Positions 32,911 through 44,800 of a DNA stretch of 64,000 bases are shown here, piece by piece (the stretch's first letter is position 1; the number at the start of each line of letters is the position of its first letter). The notes under the pieces were generated by a model that ran no database searches, had not been told where the DNA came from, and worked only from the letters and a program-made list of their open reading frames with translations. The DNA comes from Heliocidaris tuberculata (lineage: Eukaryota > Echinodermata > Echinoidea > Camarodonta > Echinometridae): positions 29,171,733 to 29,235,732 of the forward strand of contig CM046842.1 of NCBI GenBank assembly GCA_025618425.1, read 5' to 3'. Position numbers and translations under genes: made by a program.

Positions 32911-35900
32911 ATGGAGGTATACAGCAGTAAGGAGAGCATACGGAAGACCATTTGGGATTATCTGGAGGAACATGACCTTGCTGCGTTCCCACGGCCAGTC
33001 CATCATCGGATACCAAATTTCAAGGTGATTGCTGTGAAATTTACCAGAGATTTTCACACGCATTAAACTTTGCATGTGGTCAAGATTCGTGAAAGTTTTA
33101 CGTGCCGTGAAATAATTGAAATCGCGACTGGCATGGCGTGGATTTTTTGCAGTTCGCAAAAATGACAGTCATTCACAATAATGAAGTTTCATGTCACAAA
33201 AGTTTCTTGTTTAACATTATATTCTATTGAAAGCCAGAATGGCATTAGCTCTGTGTTACAGTTTGTTAAGTATTGCTCCGTACTGGTTCTCAGCTGAAGA
33301 TACATTGTTGATACTCAGTGAAACCTGTCTATATATTTATGCCAACCAATTAGAGATATAGAAAAAGTGGCCACTTTAGACATTTCAGGTAGCCATTCTT
33401 GACAGGTTCTATAATGGATATTTCCACCTAGAGCAGAGGGAAACAATGAAGATTACAAAGAAATTGCCTTTACAGAGAAGTGGCTACTAAGAAAGGTGAG
33501 CCCAGTGAACTGATATCCCTTTTTTTTCTTTTTTCTTTTTTTTTTTTTTTTTGCTTGTCAGAGAATTTTGAATGACAAAGAGGGCCCAAAACGTGTGATA
33601 ATTATTTATTTATTTTTTGCTTATCAGAAAATTTTCAGAGATTTGTGTGCCCCCCTTTTTTTTTTTATACAGAATCCTGGATCTGCCTCCCCCTGGGTGA
33701 GCCTATACTCCTGTACTGCCTGATAGTATTGGCTTTCTAAACCAAATATTCAGGTGTTCATTTTAACCTGTTGACTACTGAGCTTCAATACCTCTGGCCG
33801 GAGTGTATGGAAAGTGTGTGTTGTACCAAACTGAAATCAACTTTTCTATATATCTAGGGGGCAGCAGAAGCCTGTAATAGACTGAGCAACATGGAGATCT
33901 TCCAGAGAGCAAGGACGGTGAAAGTGAATCCAGACAAGCCTCAGCAGCAAGCAAGATTTCTAGCATTAGAGGTATCTAGTCCCTGATGTCTTGTTGAGTG
34001 TAGATGAGCCTCTGATATGACATGCATCCATGCACCCAAGATAGATTCATTGTTGTGGAAGACAATTTTTTTTTTCTACAGCTTCAGCGGTAATGAAATT
34101 CAAATAACAAGGTGAGAGGAAACATTTTTGACTGAATGAATGTCTGTCTAGTTTTTTAGAAAAAACCCTTTTAATGTCAACTTGATAAATTTCCTTTATA
34201 AATTTACTCAGTAATCATATTTTATTGTTTATCAGGCACACAAGACCCTCCTAGTCCCCACCCCTCGGCTCAGGACCGGTCTTTTCAACAGGATTACCCC
34301 TCCCCCAGGAGCCAACAAGAACATGCTCAGGACCTGTTCGTCTTCCCAGGTAAGTAATACCCCCCCCCCCCCCCCCCCCCCCGCCATCCCGAGTTGGGTC
34401 ATCTTAGCAGTAGCCTAGAGTAGAGTGGACATGTTTAGGTGATGACACAAGATTTCAATATTTTACTCTGTAATTCTTTGAATTAATCAATCTATTGAAA
34501 TATCAGCATGTACTATTATTTTAGCCACATTCATTAAGTGTAGTAAAAAGGTATAGATGTAATAGTCGAGTGGTTTAAACACTTGACAGCGGTTAGAAAT
34601 GTCTTGGATTCAAGTCCCAGCATGGAGCTAATGTCCTTTGGCAAGATATACATTTACCACTCTTTACCCAGGTGTAGTAAGTGGGTACCTGGGGGGTGAT
34701 TCACTAACTGGGATCGATATCTTTCCTAAAATCAATTTTCGGGATTGATTTCATTCCCAGCTTAAAATTAATTCCACCTTACTGATTCACTAAATCGCTT
34801 TTAGGATGGAATCAATTTTATCATGAATATATATGAGCGCAAATGAATATTTACGAGCGCACTCATTCCAACCAATCAACGTACTCAAATTTCAGTCACC
34901 CGACCTAATTCTCTACTTAGCGCGTAGCTAGTGCGCGTTACCTAGCTACTGCATTAATTGCGCGCACGCATCGATTGCACAAAACACAGGGCTAGGGGCT
35001 ATGGCTAGGGGCCATGGGCGTGCAGCGCAGGCAGGAACGGCGTAGCCGCGCCCGGTTTGTGATTGTTTAGGAGCGATCCGGATCACTCCCAACCTTAAAA
35101 TCAATTCAGAGGCTGGAATCAATCCCAAATACCTTAGTGAATCAGTCACTAAAAGCGATATCGCTCTTAGGATGGATATTGTTCCTAAAATTGATTTTTT
35201 CTTATTTGGGATTAATTTTAGCTGTTAGTGAATCACCCCCCAGATGTGATACAGCTGTGCTTGTGTTTTATACAGGGAGTAAGGCAATACAGCTCACCAG
35301 TAGGGCTGGATGCAGAGGTCAAAGTTGATCTGGTCATCATTGGGTCCGTGGCCGTCTCTCCCAAAGGTAATACTTCCTGTTCCACTGATACTGGTGCATC
35401 TAGTTTGTGAAACCACACTCTTGTCTTGACCCTTGAATTGAATTTATATTTACTTGAGCCATATTGAACTTCACGATGGTCGTATTAACATTCTTTCTCC
35501 ACTGTCTTCATTAATGTTTAATGAAAATAATTCCACCAAATAAAATAATAATAATAATAACATTTTTGTATAGCACATAACACATAGGCAAATTTGCATG
35601 TCTCTATGCACTTTAATTAAGAATAGAAAACAAGTTTATACAAGAAAAGAAAAAGAAACCAAAAAAAATGCTGGAAAGCTAATGTACTTTTGGAGATATA
35701 AGACACAAGATGAAACAATGCCAATGTTTATGCCACTACCAATAGCCCAAGATGGGTGGGGGGAGAGGGGGGGGGGGGTGGCTTGGTACTAGTTTGAAAT
35801 GCAAGAGACCAAGTTTATACTGAGTGAGGGGAGGATGTGAGAGGATCTTCTTTTCATATTGCAAAGTCCCCTTCTCCCTTTCTCTCTCTCCCTATCTCTC

Positions 35901-36701
35901 TTGTGTTTTCTTTGATTGATCGTTAAACCATTCGATGAGGATTGAGGCATGTGCCCAGTACTATTTGTCACTTTTTCCTTGCATATCACAGGGTATAGAA
36001 TTGGTAAGGGAGAAGGTTATGCAGACATGGAGTTTGCTATGATGTCTTCAATGGGAGCTGTAAACCAGGATACGGTCGTCATAACAACGGTCCACGACTG
36101 CCAAGTCAAGGATGACCTTCCCGAGCATTTATTCGGCGAGCACGACCTGAGTGTCGATTTCATTGTGACACCTACAAGGACAATAAGGTGCGAAAACAAA
36201 CGGCCAAAGCCGAAAGGAATTGCCTGGGAGCTTTTGACCCAGGAGAAGTTTTCCCAGATACCGGTTTTGAAGATATTGAGGAAACGAGAAGCAGAGATGG
36301 GGATCGACGTGAGGTTGAAAGAGGAGAGGGAAGGATGCTTAGACTCTTCCACAGCCTCTTCTCCAAAGGATTCTTGCAGTGATGAAGTGTCTCATGCCAA
36401 AACATGTGCTGAAAATCCTGGTGTGGAGTCTAGAGATGTGGTTGGCAGTGGTGGAAGTGTAGGTGGAATTAGTGGAAACAGTTGTACATCAAAGAAGCAT
36501 TCTCAACAGAGGAAAGACATTGGAAACTCAAAGGAATCAGGAGGCCAGAAGAGTAGAGAAATGAGGGAGACTGGGAAAGATGCTAGGTATCAAGGAGTAG
36601 AAAGGATGGGTCAAAGTGCAAATTCTGGTCAAAGGTCAAAGGGTCAAAGGCCTGGCTGTGGTAGGAGAAGAGATTTAGCGGGTATGTTTGCATGGAACTA
36701 G
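32911..36701 (+). CDS. MTHFSD: MTHFSD, methenyltetrahydrofolate synthetase domain protein (5 coding exons)
   Basis: Exons are 32911-33024, 33858-33971, 34236-34349, 35276-35366 and 35992-36701. They give 1143 nt and 380 aa, and each of the first three is exactly 114 nt. The start [20 protein letters not shown] leads to [13 protein letters not shown]. Exon 2 has [11 protein letters not shown] and exon 3 has [16 protein letters not shown] and PPPGANK. Exon 4 has [15 protein letters not shown]; exon 5 has [17 protein letters not shown] and VHDCQV. These are the blocks of the 5-formyl-THF cyclo-ligase-like fold of MTHFSD. After about residue 270 the sequence becomes low-complexity Ser/Gly/Lys and stops. 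The C-terminal RRM of vertebrate MTHFSD is absent here. Orthology is very secure; enzymatic activity is not established for this family. Confidence 0.95.
34558..34690 (+). mobile_element. tRNA-derived SINE
   Basis: An RNA polymerase III A box, TAGTCGAGTGG (34563-34573), fits TRGYNNARNGG exactly. A B box, GATTCAAGTCC (34607-34617), is two changes from consensus. The 33-bp gap is tRNA-like. A tail with TTTACCACTC, TACCCAGGTGTAG and GGGTACC follows and is shared with 20655-20722. It abuts the palindrome at 34691, inside MTHFSD intron 3. Confidence 0.75.
34691..35241. mobile_element. 551-bp palindromic MITE just upstream of MTHFSD exon 4
   Basis: GGGGGGTGATTCACTAACTG at the left and GCTGTTAGTGAATCACCCCCC at the right are inverted ends. 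GATATC, AGCGATATCGCTC and ATTGATTT words continue the symmetry. A second inner pair (ACTGATTCACTAAATCGC / AGTGAATCAGTCACTAAAAGCG) suggests a nested copy. The right end stops 34 bp before the splice acceptor of exon 4. Confidence 0.85.
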
Positions 36702-37419
36702 CCCACTCACCCCCCCCCCCCTCACCCCCTCACCTTTTAAGTGAGCTATGGAAGCTTTTTATTCATAAGTAACCCCCCCCCCCCAACTATCATCCCAAGG
36801 ACAGCTGCTACCCCCGGACATCTGCCCCCCTTGGCAACTACCCCCAATGACATTTACCCTCCCCATCCCAACCCCTCTACTCACCCACAACTTTACCTTC
36901 CTAGGGCTATTACCCCCTCAGAAAACTAACCCTGTAATAATTACACCCAATTACCCTCAGAAAAACTACCAATGGGATAATTGTCCTAGCAGGTAGTTGT
37001 TGGCCGAGGGGGTAGTTTTCTGGGGGATGTGGTGGTTTTCCTGTAGAAGCTAGCAGTTGTCCAAAAGATGGATTTCCTAAAGGGAAAGGTGATTTTCTGC
37101 CAGATGAGAATGAAATGATACTGTTCCTAGGGCTCATAAATATAGGAAGGGGGGGGGGGTGTCTGGACACTTGACAATATTGAAGCTGTCACGATCGTCG
37201 TCGGACTTTCCAAAAATAATGCATCAAGTAGCACGACTGTCTATGTATATTTTTCGCTCGTGATATTTTCAGCATACTTTTTGAAAGAGCCTAGAAGTAT
37301 TGTTCCAAAATTGTTTCAATACAGCTTGTAGCTATAGATATTGTGCTTCCATACAGAGATGTTTATTCATGATTCATTATGTTGTAATACTGGGGCTTTG
37401 TTCATATGTATTTTTGAAA

Positions 37420-37425
37420 AATAAA
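37420..37425 (+). terminator. MTHFSD poly(A) signal candidate
   Basis: AATAAA lies about 720 bp after the MTHFSD stop, with T/G-rich sequence (GATAATTTGTGTGATAATTTTG) within 30 bases. The 36702-37419 stretch has C-runs and no coding signal. Confidence 0.4.
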
Positions 37426-37984
37426 GTATCATTTTACCTGATAATTTGTGTGATAATTTTGTTGCTGTTTGGGGGACTGGTAATAGAAAAATCCTTGGTA
37501 GCTACATGTCATATTGAGGTTTTCAAAAGATTAAAAAATCCTCTATTTCAAATAAAATAATATATTTAATAATCACAAATTGACATGTACTTGAATATAA
37601 TGTATAAAAATAATCCATTGCCATTTAATATTTACAAGTGGCATATAAATGTAGATGAGAAATGACTTATTGGCTTGCTTATTATCTTTCTGTTTTGCTT
37701 TCTGTAACTGCATTGCTTTCCTTGAGAACAAAATGAACCTACCAGGTGTATTGCACTAAATTCATACAATTAATGTTCATGTACAATCTATACACAGTAT
37801 ACAAATATAAATATATACGTATACATGTACATGTATTTCTACGAACTAAAACAGTAGTTCCTGTGTATGCTACTTTTTTCTCTACATATTCATCAATCAA
37901 TAAGTTTGGCATAAACAATGTACAATGAAATGATGTAAATAATTACTAATACAAAGCTCTATCAATATTAGTTCATTATGAATA

Positions 37985-38395
37985 AGGAGAGAGAGGGGGT
38001 GGCAGAAGAGAGAAAGACAAAGATAAAAGAGTATGAGAGAAAAAAAAGAAAGAGATATATTATACATAAATAGGAGGACAGGGGGAGAGAGAGAGAGATA
38101 CTAAATAAAGGAAAAAGAGAGAGAGAGAGAGAAATATATAGGAGAGAGAGAGAACAAAAAATATATAGGACAGGAGAGAGAAAAAAAATATATAGGAGGA
38201 GAGAAAAAAAAATTATATATAGGACAGGAGAGAGAGAGAAAAAAAATACATATAGGAGGACAGGAGAGAGGAAAAAAAATATATAGGAGGAGAGAGAAAA
38301 AATTATATATAGGACAGGAGAGAGAGAAAAAAAAATATATATAGGAGAACAGGAGAGAGAGAGAAATGAAAATATCTAGGACAGGCTAGAGAAAC
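37985..38395. repeat. A/G-rich minisatellite
   Basis: Units of GAGAGAG, A-run, ATATATAGGAGGACAG recur about eight times between 38060 and 38380 with variable A-run length. It falls between MTHFSD and BRD10. Confidence 0.85.
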
Positions 38396-39258
38396 GGAGT
38401 TCTACAAATTGCCCCTACAATAATTTTATCCAGGGACAATCCCCCGCCGCCCTATTTGTGTTTTTTAGGAGTCTTACACTCATGTATCTACTCAAGTTAA
38501 ACGTCGGGTTCCTTAGTTTTGACCCGTAATCATAATGATAATGATAATAACATTATTTAACAAGATATAGGCGCACAAAATTCATGCACGTTCCAGAACT
38601 GCTCAATGCGCCTGTATTAAATTCAATCAAAATTAATGCTATTAAAAATCACTTAAAATACTAATTGTAATATAGTATGTAAATAATATGACACCAATGA
38701 AATGAAAGAAACCGTTTACCGAATAAATGAAAATTAGCCATAAGAATGAAATGAGCGTAGATTATGTGTGAAAAGTGTTATTAATAATATTTTTAAATAG
38801 GCAAATTCTTCCATTTCTATAAAGAAACTGGTAATCAAGAAAGAATAGTATAAAACAAAGAACATGTAGACACACGGGGGGGGGGGGGGAGGGTCGCTCT
38901 GGCGTATTCCCCCCCCCCCATAAACTTTTCCAGTTTCTACGTTGGGTAAGTGAGGGGGGTGGACCCTTTATTACAGTTACAATTCAACAGTTTGAAAAAA
39001 ATAACAATAATAATCAGACCCTCTGGCTAGCTGCCAGAATATTATAATGGTTGCCCAGGTCCACCTCCCTGGGTTGCCCGAATATTGATAAACAAACAAG
39101 CAAATAAGCAAACAAGGGCGGAAACATTAAAGGGAAAGTTAACCTAGATCTATAATATTTAAACTTTTTTTTTTTTTTAATATAAAAAAAAAAAGAAGAA
39201 TCAAATGATGGGAGAGAGGGCGCATGTGTAAAAGAAGAAAAATCTTCGTTACTAAATT

Positions 39259-39411
39259 TGCGCATGCGCAAATCGAATCAAGAAATGACACTGGTTCGAC
39301 GACCCGGCGAAAGTGACGGTGGAAAAAAACATGTTTTGAGACAAATTTCATGCTAACTGCTCTATTTAGCTTCAAATCCTCAATTTTGTTGTTTCGGAAA
39401 TTGTCATTTAG
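39259..39411 (+). promoter_or_regulatory. Candidate BRD10 promoter and first (non-coding) exon
   Basis: TTGCGCATGCGCAA at 39259-39272 contains a perfect NRF-1 consensus (TGCGCATGCGCA). About 140 bp downstream, TCATTTAG|GTAAGC at 39411 is a strong donor. The span between has CGACGACCCGGCG and AAGTGACGG, less AT-rich than its surroundings. The BRD10 ATG is in an exon that starts at an acceptor (41163), so a non-coding exon is required upstream. Another donor-like site is at 39583. Confidence 0.45.
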
Positions 39412-41097
39412 GTAAGCATATCTACTTTTCCTTTCAATGAAGTTCCTAATCAGAGAGAAATTTTGAAGAAATTGTGGATGGACTTTGTATGCTCGCGCGA
39501 TCGATCAAGTGAAGAGTGTGTCCGCATGTGTGTGAAGTCAAATTTTGCATGGATAATGAATGGAGCAGCTGGGCTTGACAGGGTAAGATAAGTTGAACTA
39601 ATGCAAATTGGTCCCTCAATCCTGCCGAATCCACGGGGCAGCAAAAGTTTGCGAAGGTCCCCTGTCTTCTGCTAGACTAATTTTGCAGCGCTTGTGTGTT
39701 GTAGTGATGTGAAAATCCTGTGATAATTTGGGTCAGAATGGAAAATTATTTGTCATTTCCTATTTTATTATTCCCATTGAACAAGTTACTTTTTGTGATA
39801 GATTACTATCTAATCATGCTGATCTAACTTTGTTAAATGAGGAAGAGAACAAATTCTGAAAGTTTATTGTCAGTGATTGTGTGTTTTTAAACAAAAGTCA
39901 AAATAAAAGATCAAGAAGAGGCTGGCTTCGCCTTGCAAAGATAGCCCAGTATGTGTGTGATGATTTTATTCATGAAAAAGTTATTTGTTGAATTCAACAT
40001 GGTGCGTCTATGTTGTATGACAACCAAAGCAAAGCAAAATCAGGGAAGAACATGCATGCCCAAGAACAGGCAGATGGGGGAGGGGGCTGATGATACATAA
40101 AAATTGAAATGGAGAAAGGAGAAGAAGAAAACATGCTGCAAGATCACTGCTTCATGCAAGCCAAAAACAGTAGGTGCCCAACCATGATCATTTTATTGGA
40201 GTCTACTTTGAAGAAAGATTCCTACCCTGCCTCCTGCTGTTGGAACAAGAATCTGTGATAGCAAGCAATATTCACTTTGAATCATTAAAAAAAGAAAAAG
40301 AAGAAAACATTAACAGTAAGTTGGTCCTGAATGCAGATGAATGCAAATCTAATTTCTGTCTATTCTTATACTTATAGGGAGCTTTGATACTCAAAATGTT
40401 TTGAAAGTGTGCTAATGTACACATGAACTTGAAGGTTGTGATACATTCTCGTCTAAACATGCAGCCTATCAAACAAATTTGTTGATAATGGAGAGGAATG
40501 ACATGTACCCCAAAATTGTCTTTAAGAAACGGGGACAAGAATTTGTACTGTTAAAAAACTGGACGTTAATCAGGATTGTGTGGTGCTCAAAATTGTTGTT
40601 TGGAGAAAAATTAATTCTATTTTTGATTGCACCTATTTGACTAAAAAAAAAAAAAAAATCGTAGCTGCTCATGACCTTATATAACATCAGTGGATGTTAT
40701 CTTTGTGAGGATTTTCTTTCAATTTTACAGCAAAGGATCTTTTTATCATTTCTTGGGTGAACCTGCTTTCTTCTCCCTGTGATTATTTTTTTCACTGTTT
40801 GTTTTTAGGCAATACAAGAGATTTATACCTGTAATCAAATTATTTGGGGAAGAATACCTTTTATCATTTATGCATCCGTACCCTTTAAATTCATCTTAAG
40901 GACCGATTGATATAATCACAAAGTTTACTCATCATGCAGCATTGCAGCAAAAAATGATCCTGGAGGGAATCACCATCGATCGACCTTTACCTCTTAAAGT
41001 TTTCCCAAAGAATTGCTTGATTCCAAATTTACTCCACAAAATATGCAGCACTGACTTTAGCCTCTCATATTAAAATAGCACATTCTTCCTTCTGTGC

Positions 41098-41132
<35 letters not shown>

Positions 41133-41162
41133 ACTGCCTTTGCTATTCATTTTTATTTTCAG

Positions 41163-41874
41163 GTTTATTACAGTTTGAGGTGTCTGGAGAGCAGCTGGAG
41201 GTCTCTGAAAAAATGGATTCTGACTCAGTTACCATGGAAACAGATGATGATGACTCATCGTTTGAGGAGGAGGAGGAGGAGGAGGAGTATAATCCCAAAC
41301 AAGAAGTCTGGGTTCAAAGTGGATCTGGTATGAGCACTTCGTCTTATTATTGTTATTTGTGTTTTGTTTTTTTAGACAAGTTTGAACATTCTTGCCATTT
41401 TTTCCCAAACATCCAGTCGCAAAATAAATCCACGTGAATTCGGAAAGAAAATTAATTTAAAATACTTACATTCATAACTTCTATGTTTCTATCATTTTTC
41501 ATTACAAGATCATGACAACTACTTGTGCTTGAGATGCGGATTTACCACTAAATCATGCTTTCTACTGTATCGTTCACAGTGCGTTATCCTGATGACTTGA
41601 AAAAAATTACTGTCATCCGATCAGTTATCTGAATGCTGTCATTGTTGTGGAAAAAGCTGAACTTACCTTTTTGAGGAAGATTATTTCATAGTTGCATCTA
41701 TTATCTTTACACATAGTGACAGTATTTAACCAATGCAGTTGAACATCTTTTTGTTAGGAATATGATTTTTGTTTCCTTTACTTGTTTGCAGATGCTAAAA
41801 GTTATAAACCAGTGCACCTGAACATCTCGTACCAGATGGGTGCTGGAGATACAGCGACTCAACAACAGAAGAAG
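41163..41874 (+). CDS. BRD10: BRD10 exons 1-2: acidic N-terminus
   Basis: The coding part of the first exon (41213-41327) encodes MDSDSVTMETDDDD, then a run of eight Glu from GAG triplets, then YNPKQEVWVQSGS. The second exon (41792-41874) gives AKSYKPVHLNISYQMGAGD and ends QQQKK. A GTG codon at 41180 extends the frame upstream but is not needed: the ATG at 41213 is the first Met codon in the exon. Confidence 0.8.
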
Positions 41875-44800
41875 GTAATCATTGTTTTTTAGTTCTATGA
41901 CTATTGTTATCATTGTCAGGAGTGCTGCTTTTCAGGCTATTGCCTGGTTTCACGACCTGACTTCTCCCGTTCTCAGATGTCTTTTCTAATTTCATATTGT
42001 ATACTAGGTATTGGGCTCCAACATATCTCGGCCCCGTTTCATAAAACGTGTAATCAATAACAACTGCCCCATTTCTGTGACAAAATTGCTCTCAGCCAAT
42101 CAGATGCAAGTATTTCAGTAGTTTATAACTGTTATTTTAACTTGTTAATGATAATAAGTTTCATGAAAAGGGGCTCTGGGCCTTCTTTTAGGCTTATTGG
42201 GTAAAACAAACAGGTGTCCCGGCATTTTCATAATTGCAAGCATTTTTATTGTAATTTTCATAATCAGTTATCACCATCGAAATCACCATGCCTGTGTTTG
42301 TCATTATTAGCATTATCAGTAACATAAATACCATCCTTGTCATTATTTCACAGGCCTCAAATATCTGAACGGCACACCAATTTGGTCAGTCGGAGGGGCG
42401 CAATAGCCAAAACAATATAATAGCAAAGGAGATAACCAAGTTGTGTCGTTTTTGTCTTTTGGAAAGGGAGAGTCATTGGTAGTGAAGAAATACCTTTATG
42501 TTTACAGGACTTCTTTCTGGATTTGCTATGGAACGAACGGAATGTCATTCTAGTGATTTTCATGTATTTTAGTGGGTGTTTTTTTCCCCCTACCAGAGCT
42601 GTTTTGGAGCTCTCCAGAAAGAAATCTCCCTTGTTTATGTATTTTTTTTTCCACTGGTCATAGCAGACAGAGAGTAAGGCATCTTAGCAGGTTATTGTGT
42701 TGCCTCTTGTAAATTTGCTTGCCATTATCATATTTCCAGATCATACTTGCATGTACATCTAGCAAGGCGATGGCATCCCTTTGAACTTGCTAAATGGCTA
42801 GTTCTTTACTTTTGTCTCTATTTTGACAGAACAAAGGTAGCGACAGCACTGGCTGTCCTGCGGAGGCTGACCCCAGAACTCCAGTAGGGTTATTGGATCA
42901 TTTTAACTTGATTGTCAGTCACTTCTTTACTTACATCTTTTCTTTTGACAGACCAAAGGTAACGATCCCACAGCGTTAGCCGTCCTGCGGAGGCTGAGCC
43001 CCAAGTTACAGCAGGGATGATCATTTGAACTTACTTAACAGTCACTTCTTTACTTTCACCTTTTATTTTGACAGACCAAAGGTAACGATCCAACAGCGTT
43101 AGCCGTCCTGCGGAAGCTGAGCCCCGAGTTACAGCAGGGCTACAGAATCCTCATAGACCTGATGGGAGACCGCTGCAAGAGCTTTGCCTGGCCCTTTGTG
43201 GACAAGGTGGATCCTGTGCTTCTCAAGCTGCCTGACTACTATGACAGGATCAAAACACCCATGTGGCTGTCAAAAAGTAAGTGTTGGTGATAATCGCCAG
43301 TGTTTCCAGAAAATGTAATGGCTCAGCATGAGGTTCAAAAGCCTAGTAACCGGGTTTTTGTCCTCTGGCCCGCCAGATTTATGCAAAATCACACCCACCC
43401 CCAAAACATAAAAAAGTCAATAAATTAATAGATATAAACAGTTGCTTGGTTCTGTTTTCAAGCTAGTAATGGATTCATAATGACTGTCAACATAAATAAA
43501 AGTCTCAGAATGTTTGAACAAGTTGCTATACCCTTGGTTCCACTACAAAATATGGGACAGTGGGTGAATTCAAGTTCGGTGTCGAAAGCTTGTGTTGGTG
43601 TTGGGGCAAAACTAGCACCAGCCACAACACCGAACCTGAAATGAAGCTGGTGCTGGGATTGACTTCACTAGGTGTTGAGCTATCAATAATGTGTTTGGTA
43701 TTATTTCTATAAACCCGAATTCGGTGTTGGAGCTAGAATCAGCAGCCCAATTCACACTCTCAACACCAACACCAACACCAACACCAAACTTGAAACCACC
43801 CAGTGTTCTTGGACTTGCCCAACATTTGTCTTAAAACTAATGTGCATTGTAACAGCTCCTTCCTGTGACTAACTTACATTAATTAGTCTTACGTTGGCTC
43901 GCTTTCTCCTCCAGTTGAAGAAAAGTTTGAGAGCATGGAGTATACTTCCATCACCGAGTTTGTTGCTGATGTCAGGCAGATCTTTGAGAATTGTTACCGC
44001 TACAACGGACTCAAGCACGCGGTGTCTCGTCAAGCTCAGATGATGGAGTGTCATTTCGAGCAGAAACTCATTCAGCTTTCAAAGTAAGGACAAATTTTAA
44101 TTTTTAATGTATGGTCGCTAATGGATAGCTTACCTTTTGGATTTAAAGCATGTGACTAGCGCACTGTTTTTGTAATGACTTTTTTTGACTTGTAGTTCAC
44201 CCAGCTTTTTTTTTATGCCTCCGCCCACCGAAGGTGGTGCCAGAGGCATTATGTTTTCAGGTTGTCTGTCCGTCCGTCCATTCCCGCTTTTCTTGGTAAC
44301 AAGAAGGTCGAGTTCTGGCAAAGGTGAAAAATAATTTGTGAGCTTTCTCATTCTTGCTTTGTTAGTTTGGAAGAATATTAAAACTGTCCCATGAAAAGGA
44401 ATGCTCTACAAATGCTCTCATATTTGAAATATGACAAGAAATAGCTGAAGTGTTTGGGCCGAACATTCATGCCACAGGTGTGTGCAGTCCAGTATACCCA
44501 TTTCTGTGTACAGTGCATGTGGTTATTAATGTGGATTTATAATCATAGTTTTTTTTTAATTCTGGTTATCACATTATTTCAAGAACAGTTTGAGTCATGG
44601 ATTTAACTGCATTTAGGCGAAGGCATATAGGAGACGCAGTCGCATTCATCTTGTCTTGGTTAACACTTAACTTCCTGTATGACAAATATGAAAATTTTAC
44701 TTTCATTTGTGTTTGTATTTTTTATGATGATGAGAACGATTTCACCTCTTGTCGTTATTTTTTCAGGCATATACGAGACAAGACTCATTTCCGGTCGAAA

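Noticed and set aside
37985..38395. CRISPR-like alternation of repeat and spacer
   Set aside because: The units are purine-rich minisatellite repeats of variable length without unique spacers, in animal DNA.
41180..41212. GTG codon at 41180 as a BRD10 start
   Set aside because: An ATG at 41213 is in the same frame and exon. Non-ATG initiation is not needed to explain the gene.
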